Below are positions 10,265 through 19,657 of a stretch of 64,000 nucleotides of DNA, one piece after another. A program made the position numbers and the translations under genes. Every line of letters starts with the position of its first letter. Position 1 is the first letter of the stretch. The notes beneath the pieces were generated by a model. That model ran no database searches. It saw only the letters and a program-made list of their open reading frames with translations, and was not told the origin of the DNA. Origin of the DNA: Spiroplasma kunkelii CR2-3x (GTDB lineage Bacteria > Bacillota_I > Bacilli_A > Mycoplasmatales > Mycoplasmataceae); NCBI RefSeq assembly GCF_001274875.1, contig NZ_CP010899.1, positions 620,001 to 684,000 on the forward strand, given 5' to 3'.

Positions 10265-10510
10265 ATGGCAGTTATTAAGAAATCATTAAATTGTGAAATG
10301 CCTGATTGTAAAAATAAAGTATTAGGAAAATTTAAAAAAGATAAAAATGGTAATTTAGTAAGACAAATGCAAGGTGATTGACCTGTTCAGTTGTGTTCTG
10401 TTCACTTTAAAGAATTTCAAATAAAACTTAAAGAAACAATGGTATATATGGCAAATCAAGATAAAGAATATAAAAATATGCTTGATACTATGATTGTTAA
10501 AAAGAATTAA
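10265..10510 (+). CDS. Small Cys/His protein, possible zinc binding
   Basis: 81 aa beginning 1 nt after the lipoprotein stop. Has CEMPDC (residues 10-15) and CSVH (about 48-51), which could form a four-ligand zinc site; the rest is helical and charged. Cotranscribed with the lipoprotein. No family recognised. Confidence 0.5.
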
Positions 10511-10632
10511 AAAAAGAAATAATTAAATCTCTTTTTATTAATGCTATTAAGCATTTTAAGGCCTAAATTAGCAATGAAATATATTAAGTTTAGTATTTTT
10601 TATATACAAAATATATTTTATTAGTAAATAAT

Positions 10633-10722
10633 ATGATATTATTAACAATAGTTATGATAGTTAATAAAATTATTTCAAAAGAAGAATGTATAAAAATTTA
10701 TGAGAATTATGAAATTAAATAA
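10633..10722 (+). CDS. Very small membrane-type ORF (29 aa)
   Basis: A hydrophobic N-terminus (MILLTIVMIVNKIIS) then a charged end. It stops exactly at the base of the following terminator hairpin. No clear Shine-Dalgarno, so this may not be translated. Confidence 0.25.
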   Translation: MILLTIVMIVNKIISKEECIKIYENYEIK

Positions 10723-10752
10723 AAAAGTCTAGCAAAAATGCTAGACTTTTTT
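10721..10752. terminator. Bidirectional terminator
   Basis: Stem AAAAAGTCTAGCA / TGCTAGACTTTTT with an AAAA loop and U-tract on either strand. It serves the genes converging from both sides. Confidence 0.85.
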
Positions 10753-10976
10753 TATACTAATGTAATTTTTAAATTGTCATTGTATTTTTTGGTTATAAAT
10801 TCAATATCAACAATTTTACATTTATCTAAATCTGGTATATATACTAAATAATTAAGATTATTAAATTTATCTCTTTTAAAATATTCTTTTTTACTAAATT
10901 TATACTGTTTATTATTAAAACAAATAACTAAATTACTTTTCATATTAATTTCCTTTAAAAAATCTAAAAATATCAT
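10752..10976 (-). CDS. Hypothetical 74-aa protein, opposite strand in phage block
   Basis: Soluble, basic; includes CFNNKQYKFSKKEYF. Two possible starts: ATG 10976 (GAGG upstream) and ATG 10943 (AAAGGAA upstream, giving MKSNLVICFNN). Being the only reverse gene in the late block, it resembles an accessory gene inserted between structural genes, but no function is recognised. Confidence 0.5.
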   Translation of the reverse strand: MIFLDFLKEINMKSNLVICFNNKQYKFSKKEYFKRDKFNNLNYLVYIPDLDKCKIVDIEFITKKYNDNLKITLV

Positions 10977-11047
10977 TTATTTTACCTCATTTCATTTATA
11001 TTATAACATTTTTATCTTATTTGTTTAGTAATTATATATAAAAAGTA

Positions 11048-11075
11048 TTGTATTGGTAAAATAATAGTATATAAT
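11048..11075 (+). promoter_or_regulatory. Promoter for scaffold/capsid operon
   Basis: TTGTAT (11048-11053) and TATAAT (11070-11075) with 16-nt spacing. Downstream is a tandem direct repeat, GTTAATCCAACACTTAAA twice at about 11134-11168, within the leader before the scaffold gene. Confidence 0.6.
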
Positions 11076-11185
11076 AAAGGTAATGGTTTAATCTTTTTCC
11101 CAAAAAGAGTCTTAACTATAATTTGTTAAAAGTGTTAATCCAACACTTAAAGTTAATCCAACACTTAAATAAGGAGCGCAAAATA

Positions 11186-11671
11186 ATGGCAAATGTAGAA
11201 AAAATTAAAGAGATTTTAAATATTGATGATGAAAAAGCACAAGCAGTTAATGAATTATTAGATGCTCAAGCAAAACAAATTCGTGAATCAATTAAAAATC
11301 GTGAAGATGTAGTTGAAAAAACAGATTGAGAAACTGTTAATTCTCAACTACAAGAATTAAAAAATAAAAGTAATTTATTAGAAAATGAATTATATTTACA
11401 AAATTTTACAGATAAAGATAAAAAAATTATTAGTTCATTAATTGATAATGAAAAATATAATGACTTATCTAAACAAGAAAGAATAAATAAAATAGCAGAA
11501 GAATATAATATAAATCAAGTTGATGGTACTGTTGATGGTGGATCAGTTATTGATCAAATGTTAAAAAGACAAGAAGAAATTAAATCTAATCGTTTAGAAG
11601 AAATTAAGAAAAATGGTGCTAAAACTGATGAAGATATTATTGAAATTGCTAAAAATTTACAATGAAAATAA
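11186..11671 (+). CDS. Scaffolding-like phage protein
   Basis: 161 aa, almost entirely helical and charged, with long coiled-coil stretches (residues ~25-75) and low aromatic content. It precedes a capsid-like gene by 13 nt. This is the usual place and composition of head scaffolding proteins, which guide capsid assembly and are then removed. RBS AAGGAG. Assignment by context. Confidence 0.55.
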
Positions 11672-11684
11672 GGAGGATTAACCT

Positions 11685-12167
11685 ATGGCAAAAATAGGTG
11701 GAAAATCAAGTGTTGCATTACCTACTCTTTTTCAAATTGGTGGAAATAGTCCAACAGAAAAAGCAATCGGTGATGTTGCAGTTTTACAAATTAAAAAAAT
11801 TTTAGAAGCAGATAGTCAATATATTGATGCAACTGAAATGATGATGATGTCTGCTGAACAAATTTCAATGGCGGGTCCTTTTGAACAAGGACAATATGTT
11901 TTTCCTGAAAGAATGGTTTGAGGAAATGATTATGATACATCTGCGGGTGCTGAACAACAATCCGTAGGAGTAAGAAGAGCAATGGTTTTGATGGATCAAA
12001 TGTTAACTTTTAAATATGATGTTCCTTCATTTGATACTGTTCGTTTTATGGAATCACCTGTGTTAGTATTGATAGTGATTGAAATAAAGATTATTTTTGG
12101 CAAATGGAAGAATATGTTCCATATGATAAAAAAATATTTCGGTTTTTTCATAAAATATCTGATTTAG
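11685..12167 (+). pseudogene. Major capsid-like protein, truncated by virus junction
   Basis: Begins MAKIGGKSSVALPTLFQIGG after a strong RBS (AGGAGG). About 124 residues look native up to DTVRFMESP. At about 12058 the sequence switches into the 3' part of an SpV1-like rep gene read in another frame, adding a chance tail (IVIEIKIIFGKW). A normal major capsid protein would be about 300 aa, so most is missing. Function inferred from the scaffold neighbour. Confidence 0.55.
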
Positions 12168-12270
12168 AAAGATACCGAATACGGAAAAAATATAATAAAT
12201 ACCTTTATTTAGGTAAACAAAGGTACATAAAAAAAAGTACCTTCCAAATGGAAAGCACTATTGTGTAGCA
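12058..12270 (+). pseudogene. SpV1-like Rep, 3' fragment
   Basis: Corresponds to the last ~70 residues of the intact Rep (from GVSIDSDWNKDYFWQMEE on; 19290-19506 in copy B). Together with 846-1190 it implies one rep gene split by the intervening ~11 kb, with the middle lost. Confidence 0.85.
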
Positions 12271-12272
12271 TA

Positions 12273-12285
12273 GTTCTAGCAGGAC
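12273..12285 (+). other. Post-rep hairpin, loop TAGCA
   Basis: GTTC-TAGCA-GGAC just after the rep end. The ten bases TTCTAGCAGG recur in the nearby stem-loop at 12450-12523. Equivalent to 19506-19518 after the intact rep. Candidate Rep-recognised site. Confidence 0.5.
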
Positions 12286-12302
12286 CTATACCACAGTTTC
12301 CA

Positions 12303-12327
12303 TTATATATATATATATATATATATT
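12303..12327. repeat. (TA)n microsatellite
   Basis: An uninterrupted TA tract of about 12 units in the noncoding region between the rep fragment and copy B. A longer one lies at 17831-17872. Confidence 0.85.
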
Positions 12328-12449
12328 CAAGGGATTAAGTTTAATAATTTAATAAATTTAAAAAATTATGGAATTAATATTTTTTATTTTAGTTATATTA
12401 ATTGACATATTTATTTTGTTATGTAAAATTAAATTAGAATATTACATAT

Positions 12450-12523
12450 AACATTTAGTTATATTTAAGTATTCAAACCAATAAAGGTTTTCTAGCAGGG
12501 AACTTTAAATATAAGTAAATGTT
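12450..12523 (+). other. Virus stem-loop O1 (candidate replication origin)
   Basis: Long imperfect inverted repeat, left arm AACATTTAGTTATATTTAAGT and right arm ACTTTAAATATAAGTAAATG. Inside sits the small hairpin AAACC-AATAAA-GGTTT and the motif TTCTAGCAGG. The same architecture occurs at 18385-18470, 19658-19731 and, with diverged sequence, 23645-23722. Confidence 0.6.
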
Positions 12524-12629
12524 TTTATTTTGTATTTATATTTACATTCATTTTGTATTAATTTTTTATTAAATTAGTTTTATTTTTAACATTTATTTTA
12601 TTTAAAGTTTTAAACCTTGTGAAACCTTT

Positions 12630-12647
12630 ATTTACATATATGTAAAT
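12630..12647. promoter_or_regulatory. 18-bp palindrome, copy B
   Basis: Identical to 43-60: ATTTACATATATGTAAAT immediately upstream of the first gene of the early operon. Conserved in both copies, so it is likely a functional operator or promoter element. Confidence 0.5.
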
Positions 12648-12665
12648 GAAAGGAATTTTTTAGTT

Positions 12666-12980
12666 ATGTTTAAAGTTTATTTAAGTGATATTAAGTTTAA
12701 TCAAGTTATTAAAGATAAGTCAAATAAAGAAAATTATTATGATGTATATACATTTTTACGAGTTGAAGGTAAAAAAATAATTGGTAAAGAATACCAAGAT
12801 AAATGGGTTCGTAAAGATAGTGAATTTCAAAATAGTTTGCCCGAAATGATTGAAGGTAGTTTCTATAATGTAGAAATTGGTTTTAACGGTAAAATATCAA
12901 AAATATTGCCTTATGAAACCGAACAAGATTTTATTAACAAATATTCTAGTAATTCATCAATAACAGAAAGCAATACTTAA
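12666..12980 (+). CDS. SpV1-like ssDNA-binding-like protein
   Basis: 104 aa, first gene of copy B, after AAAGGAA. Short beta-rich sequence with alternating aromatics (YYDVYTFLRVEGKKI) and an acidic Ser/Asn tail. Size, position and tail recall filamentous-phage ssDNA-binding proteins, which coat the single-stranded genome, but no signature motif confirms this. Copy A is frameshifted. Confidence 0.55.
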   Translation: MFKVYLSDIKFNQVIKDKSNKENYYDVYTFLRVEGKKIIGKEYQDKWVRKDSEFQNSLPEMIEGSFYNVEIGFNGKISKILPYETEQDFINKYSSNSSITESNT

Positions 12981-12981
12981 T

Positions 12982-13119
12982 ATGCAACAACAGTTATGTA
13001 TAGTTTGTGTTAGTGATACTATTTGAGAAAATGGGTCTCATTATTGTTGGAATTGTGTTAATGAAAATGTTGCTTTAATTAATAATTATTATTCTAGGTT
13101 AGATTATGACAAAAAATAA
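12982..13119 (+). CDS. Small zinc-ribbon-like virus protein
   Basis: 45 aa with CIVC and CWNC pairs as in copy A (396-533); only the last residues differ (RLDYDKK). One nt after the upstream stop, and overlapping the next gene. Possible zinc-binding regulator. Confidence 0.6.
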
Positions 13120-13222
13120 AAATAAATTAATTGCTAAATTAGAGGAATTAATGTTAAGGTCATATCCAGTTTCATCAAATGAAATTAATAATGAACATTG
13201 AGCAATAGTAAAGAAAAATTAA
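13106..13222 (+). CDS. 38-aa protein shared with the accessory region
   Basis: Sequence IAKLEELMLRSYPVSSNEINNEHWAIV. A clear homologue (40 aa, ELMLRGYPVSQNKITDEHW) is at 20925-21047 outside this virus, so the gene moves between elements. Function unknown. Confidence 0.55.
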
Positions 13223-13223
13223 T

Positions 13224-13340
13224 ATGAAAAAGAATAAAAATAAATTAAATATTAATTGAGATTGAATTATTTTTATAGTTTTTTGTTTGTTATTAGTTGT
13301 TTGGTTTATATTGTTTTTTGTTTATGTTGGAGTTTTTTAA
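13224..13340 (+). CDS. 38-aa membrane protein
   Basis: Basic N-terminus (MKKNKNKLNIN) then one hydrophobic helix to the end. Stop overlaps the next ATG (TAATG). Copy A homologue at 620-871. Likely minor membrane or virion protein. Confidence 0.5.
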
Positions 13341-13567
13341 TGAAAAAACAAACTAAATTATATAAACAGCGATTAGAATATTTAGTTAATGTTATACATC
13401 AATGTTTATCTATTAAAATACCATTATTTATGTTAAGAAAAGCAATTAAATTGTATCTTAATCATAATGTTATTGATATTGGTGTTATGGAAGAACAACA
13501 TTTTAAATTATTAGTGGAGCAAGTCAAAAATTATATGTTAAATATAGAAAGTAAAGGTGATAATTAA
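13340..13567 (+). CDS. 75-aa soluble virus protein
   Basis: Helical, basic N-terminus (KKQTKLYKQRLEYLV), no membrane segment. Coupled to both neighbours by TAATG/TAATGA overlaps. No family recognised. Confidence 0.5.
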   Translation: MKKQTKLYKQRLEYLVNVIHQCLSIKIPLFMLRKAIKLYLNHNVIDIGVMEEQHFKLLVEQVKNYMLNIESKGDN

Positions 13568-13758
13568 TGACCGTAACGACTGTTTTTGCAACAATTATTT
13601 TAGTAATTGCAATGTTAATGTTATTAGTTTTTTTAACAGTTAATACAATATTTAGATTTAAAAATAAATATTTAATTTGCCCGCATTGTTCTAAAAAAGT
13701 AGAATTTAAAGAATGGGGAAAACGAAAAATTAAAAAAGCAGATAAGTCTGTTGAATAA
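13567..13758 (+). CDS. Membrane protein with CPHC motif
   Basis: 63 aa: N-terminal hydrophobic helix (TVFATIILVIAMLMLLVFL) then a short cytoplasmic part with CPHC and a basic tail. The single CxxC could bind zinc as a dimer. It is the last gene before the coat-gene leader. Confidence 0.5.
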   Translation: MTVTTVFATIILVIAMLMLLVFLTVNTIFRFKNKYLICPHCSKKVEFKEWGKRKIKKADKSVE

Positions 13759-13776
13759 GTTAATATCAATCAAATA

Positions 13777-13850
13777 CCTTCGCAAGTATAAAAATTGATT
13801 TTAGTTTTTAATGTTAATTACTAAAATCAAGGTTAGAGTATGCGAAGGTT
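13777..13850. other. Long inverted repeat before coat gene
   Basis: ACCTTCGCA pairs with TGCGAAGGT and, nested inside, TTGATTTTAGT pairs with ACTAAAATCAA. A U-run follows, so it may end the early operon. The right arm (AATGTTAATTACTAAAATCA) is also complementary to 14108-14137 after the coat gene, allowing an alternative pairing. Confidence 0.6.
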
Positions 13851-13890
13851 TTATTATTAAATAGAAAGTGTTTTAAGTGAGGTGTTATTG

Positions 13891-14094
13891 ATGAATGTAA
13901 ATTTTTTAGCGGGTGACGCTGATGTTATTAAGCAAATAGGCGATTTTGCTGCTATTCTTGCTGATTGAGCGATTACATTTACTAACTGATTTATTACTTT
14001 TTTAGGGTCACATATGTTATTAATTATTCCGTTAGTTTTAATGTTTGTGGTTTTAGGAATTGAAACAATCAGAAAGTTAATCCACGGTTATTAA
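13891..14094 (+). CDS. Major coat protein candidate of SpV1-like virus
   Basis: 67 aa. Amphipathic N-terminus with acidic residues (MNVNFLAGDADVIKQIG), then a long hydrophobic span (LLIIPLVLMFVVLGI) and a short basic end (RKLIHGY): the classic layout of filamentous-phage major coat proteins, whose basic tail faces the DNA. Strong RBS (GTGAGGTG), own intergenic flanks and relatively GC-rich codons suggest high expression. Assignment by layout, not by homology search. Confidence 0.65.
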
Positions 14095-14107
14095 TATTTA
14101 ATAATAA

Positions 14108-14137
14108 ACTCTAATCTTGATTTTAGTAATTAACATT
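14108..14137. other. Inverted-repeat partner after coat gene
   Basis: CTCTAATCTTGATTTTAGTAA and following bases are complementary to about 13813-13842, so the coat gene is bracketed by pairing sequences. May act as a processing or attenuation structure giving more coat mRNA than downstream mRNA. Confidence 0.5.
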
Positions 14138-14156
14138 TAGGAAAGGAATAAGAAAA

Positions 14157-14315
14157 ATGCGAAGTGTGTGAGATTTATATTATGAATTTATGACAATTAT
14201 TTTTGGAGTTAATCATCCTCCTATTTTAGATATTGTTATATTTGTTGTATTTTTAATACTTGTTTTTGGAATGTTATTTTTAATTTTGAGTTGTATTTTT
14301 AGGTGAATAAAATAA
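14157..14315 (+). CDS. 52-aa membrane protein
   Basis: Single hydrophobic helix (ILDIVIFVVFLILVFGMLFLI) and a short basic end. RBS AGGAAAGGA. Followed by a 1-nt stop/start overlap. A C-terminal remnant of its homologue is at 54371-54440 in copy D. Probable minor coat or export component. Confidence 0.5.
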
Positions 14316-14524
14316 TGGACTGAAATACTTTTTTGCAACGAATATATCAAGGACTTTTGCAGATTTTTTATTTTATTCCAAAAACTAAAATTGATAACTT
14401 TGTTGGTGGTTCTATTGATAATACTACTTATGCAGTGATTATGATAGGTGTTTGATTAGTAGTATTTTTCTTAATTTGATTATCAATATTTATTTTATAT
14501 AAAACAATTAGATTGGTGGTGTAG
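14315..14524 (+). CDS. 69-aa membrane protein
   Basis: N-terminal soluble part with IPKTKIDNF, then a hydrophobic helix and a basic end (YKTIRLVV). Homologue 54160-54363 directly precedes the Zot-like gene in copy D too, so the order is conserved. Probable minor coat protein. Confidence 0.55.
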
Positions 14525-14528
14525 ATAT

Positions 14529-15530
14529 ATGTTTAAAAATTATTTTAATTTATTTAGAAGACAAAAAAATATTAAAGTTTCTTATTGATATGTAAATTGA
14601 TTTATGGCAAATATTTTGTTCTATTTTTTTATTGTTTGTTTTAATTTACAGTTTATATATTTTAGTTCTACATCAGTTATAGATATTATTCTTTTTATTT
14701 TTTTAGTAATTTTTAATATTATTTTCTTTTGGTCTTTTTTTAGTAATCTTTTCCAAACACGGAAATTAATTAAAATTGTTAAAAGTAGTCCAATATCAAT
14801 TATTAATGGTGCTTTGGGTACTGGTAAAACTTTATTGATGACTTATTTATCGCAAATTGCTAAGTTTGATAATGTTTATTCTAATTATTTTATTAATGAT
14901 GAAAAAATTGGAGTTTTAGGTTTAAACCATTTGGATTTTAAAAATAAAAATTATAAGATACCACCAAACGATAGTTTAATTTTATTTGATGAAATATTTT
15001 TATATATGAATGGTGCTAAACCAGAAGAAAATAATAAAAAGTTTAATGGTTTAATTCCATATTTTTTATTATGTCGTCAATTTGATAATAATATTATTTT
15101 TGCTGGACAACGAATTAATCAAAATTGAGTTGAATATAGAGAAATTACTAATATGATTATTGTTCCTATGCAATGTATTAAACCAAGTATATTTTTTCCT
15201 TATTTTAAAATGAAAATAGGTTTTTTTGATGATTTAGATGATTATTTAGTATGAAAAACAGAAACAGTTAAACGAACAGCAAACGGTAAAAGAGTTCGCA
15301 AAAAATCTAATAAAGATATTGGTATTAATTTTGTTAAGATAACAATCCCTTTATCTATTGCAATGCAATATGATAGTAAATATTTAAAATTTGTACGTGA
15401 TTTAAAAAATGATAAAGTACCAAGTTATATTAAACAAAATTGACCTAGTATTGTTAAAAAAGATATTACGCTTAATGAATTAAGAGAGATGGGTATGGAA
15501 CATTTATTAAAAAATTTGGGGGAGTTATAA
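14529..15530 (+). CDS. Zot/pI-like virus assembly ATPase
   Basis: 333 aa. Two hydrophobic helices in the first ~70 residues, then Walker A GALGTGKT (residues 94-101) and Walker B LILFDE (D154, E155). Filamentous-phage pI/Zot proteins form the inner-membrane machine that extrudes virions and passes ssDNA to coat proteins. Unlike many Zot proteins, the membrane part precedes the ATPase. The homologue is 53147-54160. Intact. Confidence 0.8.
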
Positions 15531-15533
15531 ATA

Positions 15534-15953
15534 ATGATTAATTTATTTGCTAATGATGTATGAAATGGTGCTATTAATACCATAGTTGATATTTTTATGA
15601 AAATAATGGACTGAATGTGAACATTAAAATTGCCGGGTACAAATATTCCTTTATTTGTAATTTGAGTAATTGGTGGTGTTATAAATGTTGTTTTATTATT
15701 AGTTAATAGTTCTCGTGGTTTAAGTTCAGTTTCTCGTGCAAGTTTAGAAGCAAGTTCTAGTGTAGCAAGAGGCGTTAAGGGCAGTGTGTCGTTTGTTTTT
15801 CAAACTGGTCGTGGTATGCAAAAACATTTTAAAGACCGTAAACAATTTAAAAATAATCGTAATAAACAACAGTTATCAAGTCTAGCAAAACAAGCAAAAA
15901 CAAGAGAACAAGGTTTTAAAAGAGTACATACAACTCAAAGAATAAAAAAATAA
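15534..15953 (+). CDS. Membrane protein with long basic tail
   Basis: 139 aa. One strong hydrophobic helix (IPLFVIWVIGGVINVVLLLV, about residues 43-62), then a Ser-rich stretch and a very basic cytoplasmic tail ([25 protein letters not shown]). Copy D homologue at 52750-53154 keeps the tail almost unchanged. The tail may contact ssDNA during export. No family recognised. Confidence 0.6.
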
Positions 15954-15968
15954 GTTGGGGGTCTATAT

Positions 15969-16205
15969 ATGATTAAGTTAATATTTTTCTTTGTTATTGG
16001 TTTAACTGTTGGGTTTGGTTTTATTGCTAATATTATTGTTGCAACAGATTTAGGTTTTTCAACTGTTAAACATTATTTGCAGTCTACTAATGATTTTTAT
16101 AAATTAGTGGCACAGTTATTTATTATTGCGACACATCCTATTTTCCAGTTATATATCGCGTTTGGAATTATTATTATGGGTATTAGAATTATTTTTATTG
16201 TTTAG
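15969..16205 (+). CDS. 78-aa two-helix membrane protein
   Basis: Two hydrophobic segments separated by KHYLQSTNDFYK. Conserved just before the attachment gene in copies B, C (24379-24627) and D (52514-52750). Likely a pVI/pVIII-like tip or minor coat partner of the attachment protein. Confidence 0.6.
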   Translation: MIKLIFFFVIGLTVGFGFIANIIVATDLGFSTVKHYLQSTNDFYKLVAQLFIIATHPIFQLYIAFGIIIMGIRIIFIV

Positions 16206-16217
16206 GGGGTTAAAACA

Positions 16218-17621
16218 ATGCGAAAACGATTATTAGATATATTTATTATTTTTTATTTAATATTTGGCTGAATATTTCTTTTTTGTAGTGTTACAACTAT
16301 AAATTATATTAGTTATGTTTGTAAAGTAGAAACAAGAAATAATGATAGTTTTAGTGATTTAACTTATGCAAAAGCAAATGAATATGATTTTCAGTCTACT
16401 TTAATGCTACGACAAGATTATTTTATGCAAGGTTTAGACCCTAGTAATTATGCATTTAGTTTTGGTGTTGAAACTCCTTTTATTCCAAATGTAAGTGCTG
16501 ATAAAAATGATAGTAATTATTGATTTAATAAAATTAAAAATACTGCATGAGATTATTTATTAAGTTGAAATTCAGCCGGTATTTTTAATGGTGCTATGGG
16601 TAGATTAATAATAGATTATAAAACGCCAAATAAATTGTTAGATATTTTTATTTATAAAAACAATATAAAATATGAATTTACTTTTAATTGAGAAATTATA
16701 GAATATTTATTTATGCCGATTATTGCCAATCAAAGTTATAAACATTTTGATATGAATTATTTAGTTTTAAATTTTAATTATAAAGAATTGATTAATATGG
16801 ATATTCTTAAAAAATCTAACAGTAATTATTTTGTTAATGATGTTAAACAAAATTTTTATTCGTTGGATAATTTATTTCAAATTTTAGATTATTTTTATTC
16901 TAATGTTTTAAGAGTTATATTTGATATTTCTAATTTTAGAGAATTTATTTATTTTACATCTCATAATGGTAATTTAGGTTTTGTATTTTTTGTAAAAAAT
17001 GGTTTTTTATTATATCCAAAATCAATGGTTTTTAATATTTTAAGATTTCCTGATACAAATATTTATTATTTAAAACCACAAGTAGAGTTGTATAATGCTT
17101 ATACGATAAATAGTACTAATGATTATTTTTCTTATTATTCAAATTGAAATTATAAGACTGATATTTTACCTTCTAATAATGATAAATGAACTCAATCAAT
17201 AAAATTATTAGATATGACAGATAGAACAAAATATCAAGGTTTTAATGTAATTAGATTTAATACAACTAGATTAACAGAGGATAGGTCTATTTCAATTAAT
17301 GGTTTTAATTTTAGTCTTTATAATGCCACTGATTGAAATAATGAAATTAATAGTGGTGATATTTGAAAAATACCTTATAAAAGTTGTAGTTGATATAATA
17401 TTGCTTGTCATATTCAAAATGCAGCAATTTGGATTGTAAATAATTTGCCTGGTATGAAAGAAATTTATAAATTTGTTAATGGGATAGTACATGTGTTTAG
17501 TAATGTTTCTGAATTGTTTAATAATATTGGTAATTTGTTTGCTTTTGATATTACATTTAAGATTATGTTAAGTTCTATTTTAGTTTTAGCAATGGTTAAT
17601 GGACTTTTACGCTATTTTTAG
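16218..17621 (+). CDS. Virus attachment (pIII-like) protein
   Basis: 467 aa. N-terminal hydrophobic signal/anchor (residues ~7-30), a large extracellular region rich in Asn, Tyr and Phe, and a C-terminal hydrophobic segment (KIMLSSILVLAMVNGLLRYF). Position after the Zot-like and small membrane genes and this end-anchored layout match tip adsorption proteins of filamentous phages. Copies C (broken) and D (735 codons) are homologues; D has extra N-terminal domains. Function inferred. Confidence 0.7.
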
Positions 17622-17654
17622 TAGTAGTAAAAATAATGTTGTTGGTAAAAAAGT

Positions 17655-17692
17655 AAGGTGGTGTGGTGGTTTATCCACGCACCACCTTACTT
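17655..17692. other. Hairpin after attachment gene (GTAAGGTGGTG stem)
   Basis: GTAAGGTGGTG pairs with CACCACCTTAC. In copy C (25648-25685) this hairpin is present in the opposite orientation, at one end of an inverted segment. Confidence 0.65.
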
Positions 17693-17704
17693 AAATAGGG
17701 GTAA

Positions 17705-17738
17705 AAGTCGCGGAGCGACTTAGGGGCGAAGCCCCTTT
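17705..17738. terminator. Twin GC-rich hairpins
   Basis: AAGTCGC-GGA-GCGACTT followed at once by AGGGGC-GAA-GCCCCT. Both have stable trinucleotide loops and end in a T-run. Conserved in copy C (26110-26148). A late-operon terminator or an ssDNA packaging/initiation signal; the paired design favours a structural role in virion DNA. Confidence 0.6.
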
Positions 17739-17829
17739 ACTTGATTAAGTAACACAACAGTCCCAAAGTAAAAATAAGTAAATTTGACAAAATAAAAATA
17801 ATTAAATATAGTTAAATTATGTATATCAA

Positions 17830-17875
<46 letters not shown>

Positions 17876-17890
17876 AAGGAATAATATATT

Positions 17891-18292
17891 ATGAATATAA
17901 AAAAAATATTAAGTTTAATCGGAGCAACAGCGATAACAACAAGCGGAGTAGCACCTTTAATGGCAATGAGTCAAAATAATTCTAAATATGAAATAGAAAA
18001 ATTTAAAAAAGATTATTGTCAATTTTGTGATAGTTTTAATTGTAAAAATAAAATAAAAGAATTAGAAGTTAAATTAGAAAATAAAAGTAAAGAAGAAGAT
18101 TACGACACTGAATTAAAAGAATATTATACTTATATTAATAGTTCAAATATTATGATAAGTCCATTAGAAAATTTTTGTAGTTTAAATGGTTCTTTGGATA
18201 AAAATAAATATAGTAGAATGAAAGAAAAAATAGCAAAATCTCAAATATTCATAGATTTAGTAAATAAATATTCATCTAGAAAATGTTGATAA
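17891..18292 (+). CDS. Secreted virus accessory protein
   Basis: 133 aa with an N-terminal signal (MNIKKILSLIGATAITTSGV) lacking a lipobox Cys. Mature part helical with several cysteines (CQFCDSFNC; others near 98 and 132), which could form disulfides outside the cell. It sits between the attachment gene and rep. The last Trp is TGA followed by TAA. No family recognised. Confidence 0.55.
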
Positions 18293-18384
18293 TTATTATA
18301 AATAATAATTAATTATTTTAAATATAAATAAACCAAGTGAAATATTATAAGAAATTAAATTATAATAAAAAATAAATTAGAATA

Positions 18385-18470
18385 AAAAAACATTTATGAA
18401 AATGTTTAATGTATTCAAACCAATAAAGGTTTTCAGGCAGGGAACTTTAAATATAAGTAAATGTTTTTTT
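18385..18470 (+). other. Virus stem-loop O2 upstream of rep
   Basis: Same design as 12450-12523: outer arms (AAAAAACATTTA / TAAATGTTTTTT), inner AAACC-AATAAA-GGTTT hairpin and motif TTCAGGCAGGGAAC. It ends about 28 nt before the Rep start, so it is both the leader of rep and a candidate origin. Confidence 0.6.
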
Positions 18471-18498
18471 ATTTTTGTTTTAGAAAGGAAAATAAAAA

Positions 18499-19506
18499 AT
18501 GAATGTAAATATAAATCCTTATAATCGTTTAACTGGCGAGGTTTTATATAGACCTTATATTGATAGTAGTAATTTTGTTAATCAAAAATATTATGTTAAA
18601 AAAATATACTATGGTCCTTATATTAAAACGATTGTATTACCGTTAGAATGTATTAATAAATTTGGTAAAGGTAATTTAACTGGTATTAAAAATACTGGTG
18701 AAAATGAAACAAAATTATTTAATAGTCGTATTCGCTCGCAAGCAAATTGTATTCGTAAAGCAATTAACAATTTTAGTGGTTGTAAAAATATGGGTTTTTT
18801 AACTTTAACTTATGCTGAAAATGTCCAAGATATTAAAAAAGCGAATCATCATTTTAGATTATTTATTAGGAGATTAAATTATTATTTTTCTAAATATAAG
18901 AAAAATAAATATAAAGATTTAAAATATCTTGTTGCTTATGAATATCAAAATCGCGGAGCAGTTCACTTTCATATTATATTTAGTGAATATATCCCTAATA
19001 AAGTAGTTAGAAAGTGTTGACCTTATGGATATAATAAAAATTTACCAGTTGAAACCGGTACAAATGAATTTATTAGTAAATATGTTGCTAAATATATTAT
19101 CAAAACCCAAAGTGATAAAAAAATCAAAAATATTTATGACTTAAATATCAAGGCATATCGTTTTAGTGCTAATTGTACCGACCCTATTGTTAAAGTTGGT
19201 GTTATTGAAATGTGCGAAATGGAATTAATTGCTTCATTAAAAGGGACAAAACATAATTTTATGTTTAATAATAAAGATGGTTATTTAATGGGTGTTAGCA
19301 TTGATAGTGATTGAAATAAAGACTATTTTTGACAAATGGAAGAATATGTTCCATATGATAAAAAAATATTTCGGTTTTTTCATAAAATATCTGATTTAGA
19401 TAGATACCGAATACGGAAAAAATATGATAAATACATTAATTTAGGTAAACAAAGGTACATTAAAAAAAGTACCTTCCAAATGGAAAGTACTAGTTGTGCA
19501 GTATAG
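18499..19506 (+). CDS. rep: HUH-type rolling-circle replication initiator
   Basis: 335 aa. Motif VHFHI (H156 and H158) is the metal-binding HUH pair, and ISKYVAKYIIK holds the candidate nicking Tyr residues (Y195 and/or Y199), as in rolling-circle initiators. Upstream TLTYAEN fits motif 1. It would nick one strand at the origin and stay covalently bound. RBS AGAAAGGAA. Intact; fragments of the same gene lie at 846-1190 and 12058-12270, and a second lineage at 23794-24300. Confidence 0.85.
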
Positions 19507-19518
19507 TTCAGGCAGAAC
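19506..19518 (+). other. Post-rep hairpin, loop AGGCA
   Basis: GTTC-AGGCA-GAAC directly at the rep stop. Shares TTCAGGCAG with stem-loops at 18385-18470 and 19658-19731. Candidate Rep-recognised site. Confidence 0.5.
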
Positions 19519-19657
19519 CCATACCACATAATTAATTAAAACAAAAAAAACAAGTTGGGGATGTAAATTTATCAATAAATTTATTTTTTGTTATAAAAAT
19601 ATGTAATAGTTGACATATTTATTTTGTTATATAAAATTAAATTAGAATATTATTTAT

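Noticed and set aside
11791-11982. Minus-strand ORF opposite the capsid-like gene
   Set aside because: Shadow without RBS; the plus-strand gene has a strong RBS and operon context.
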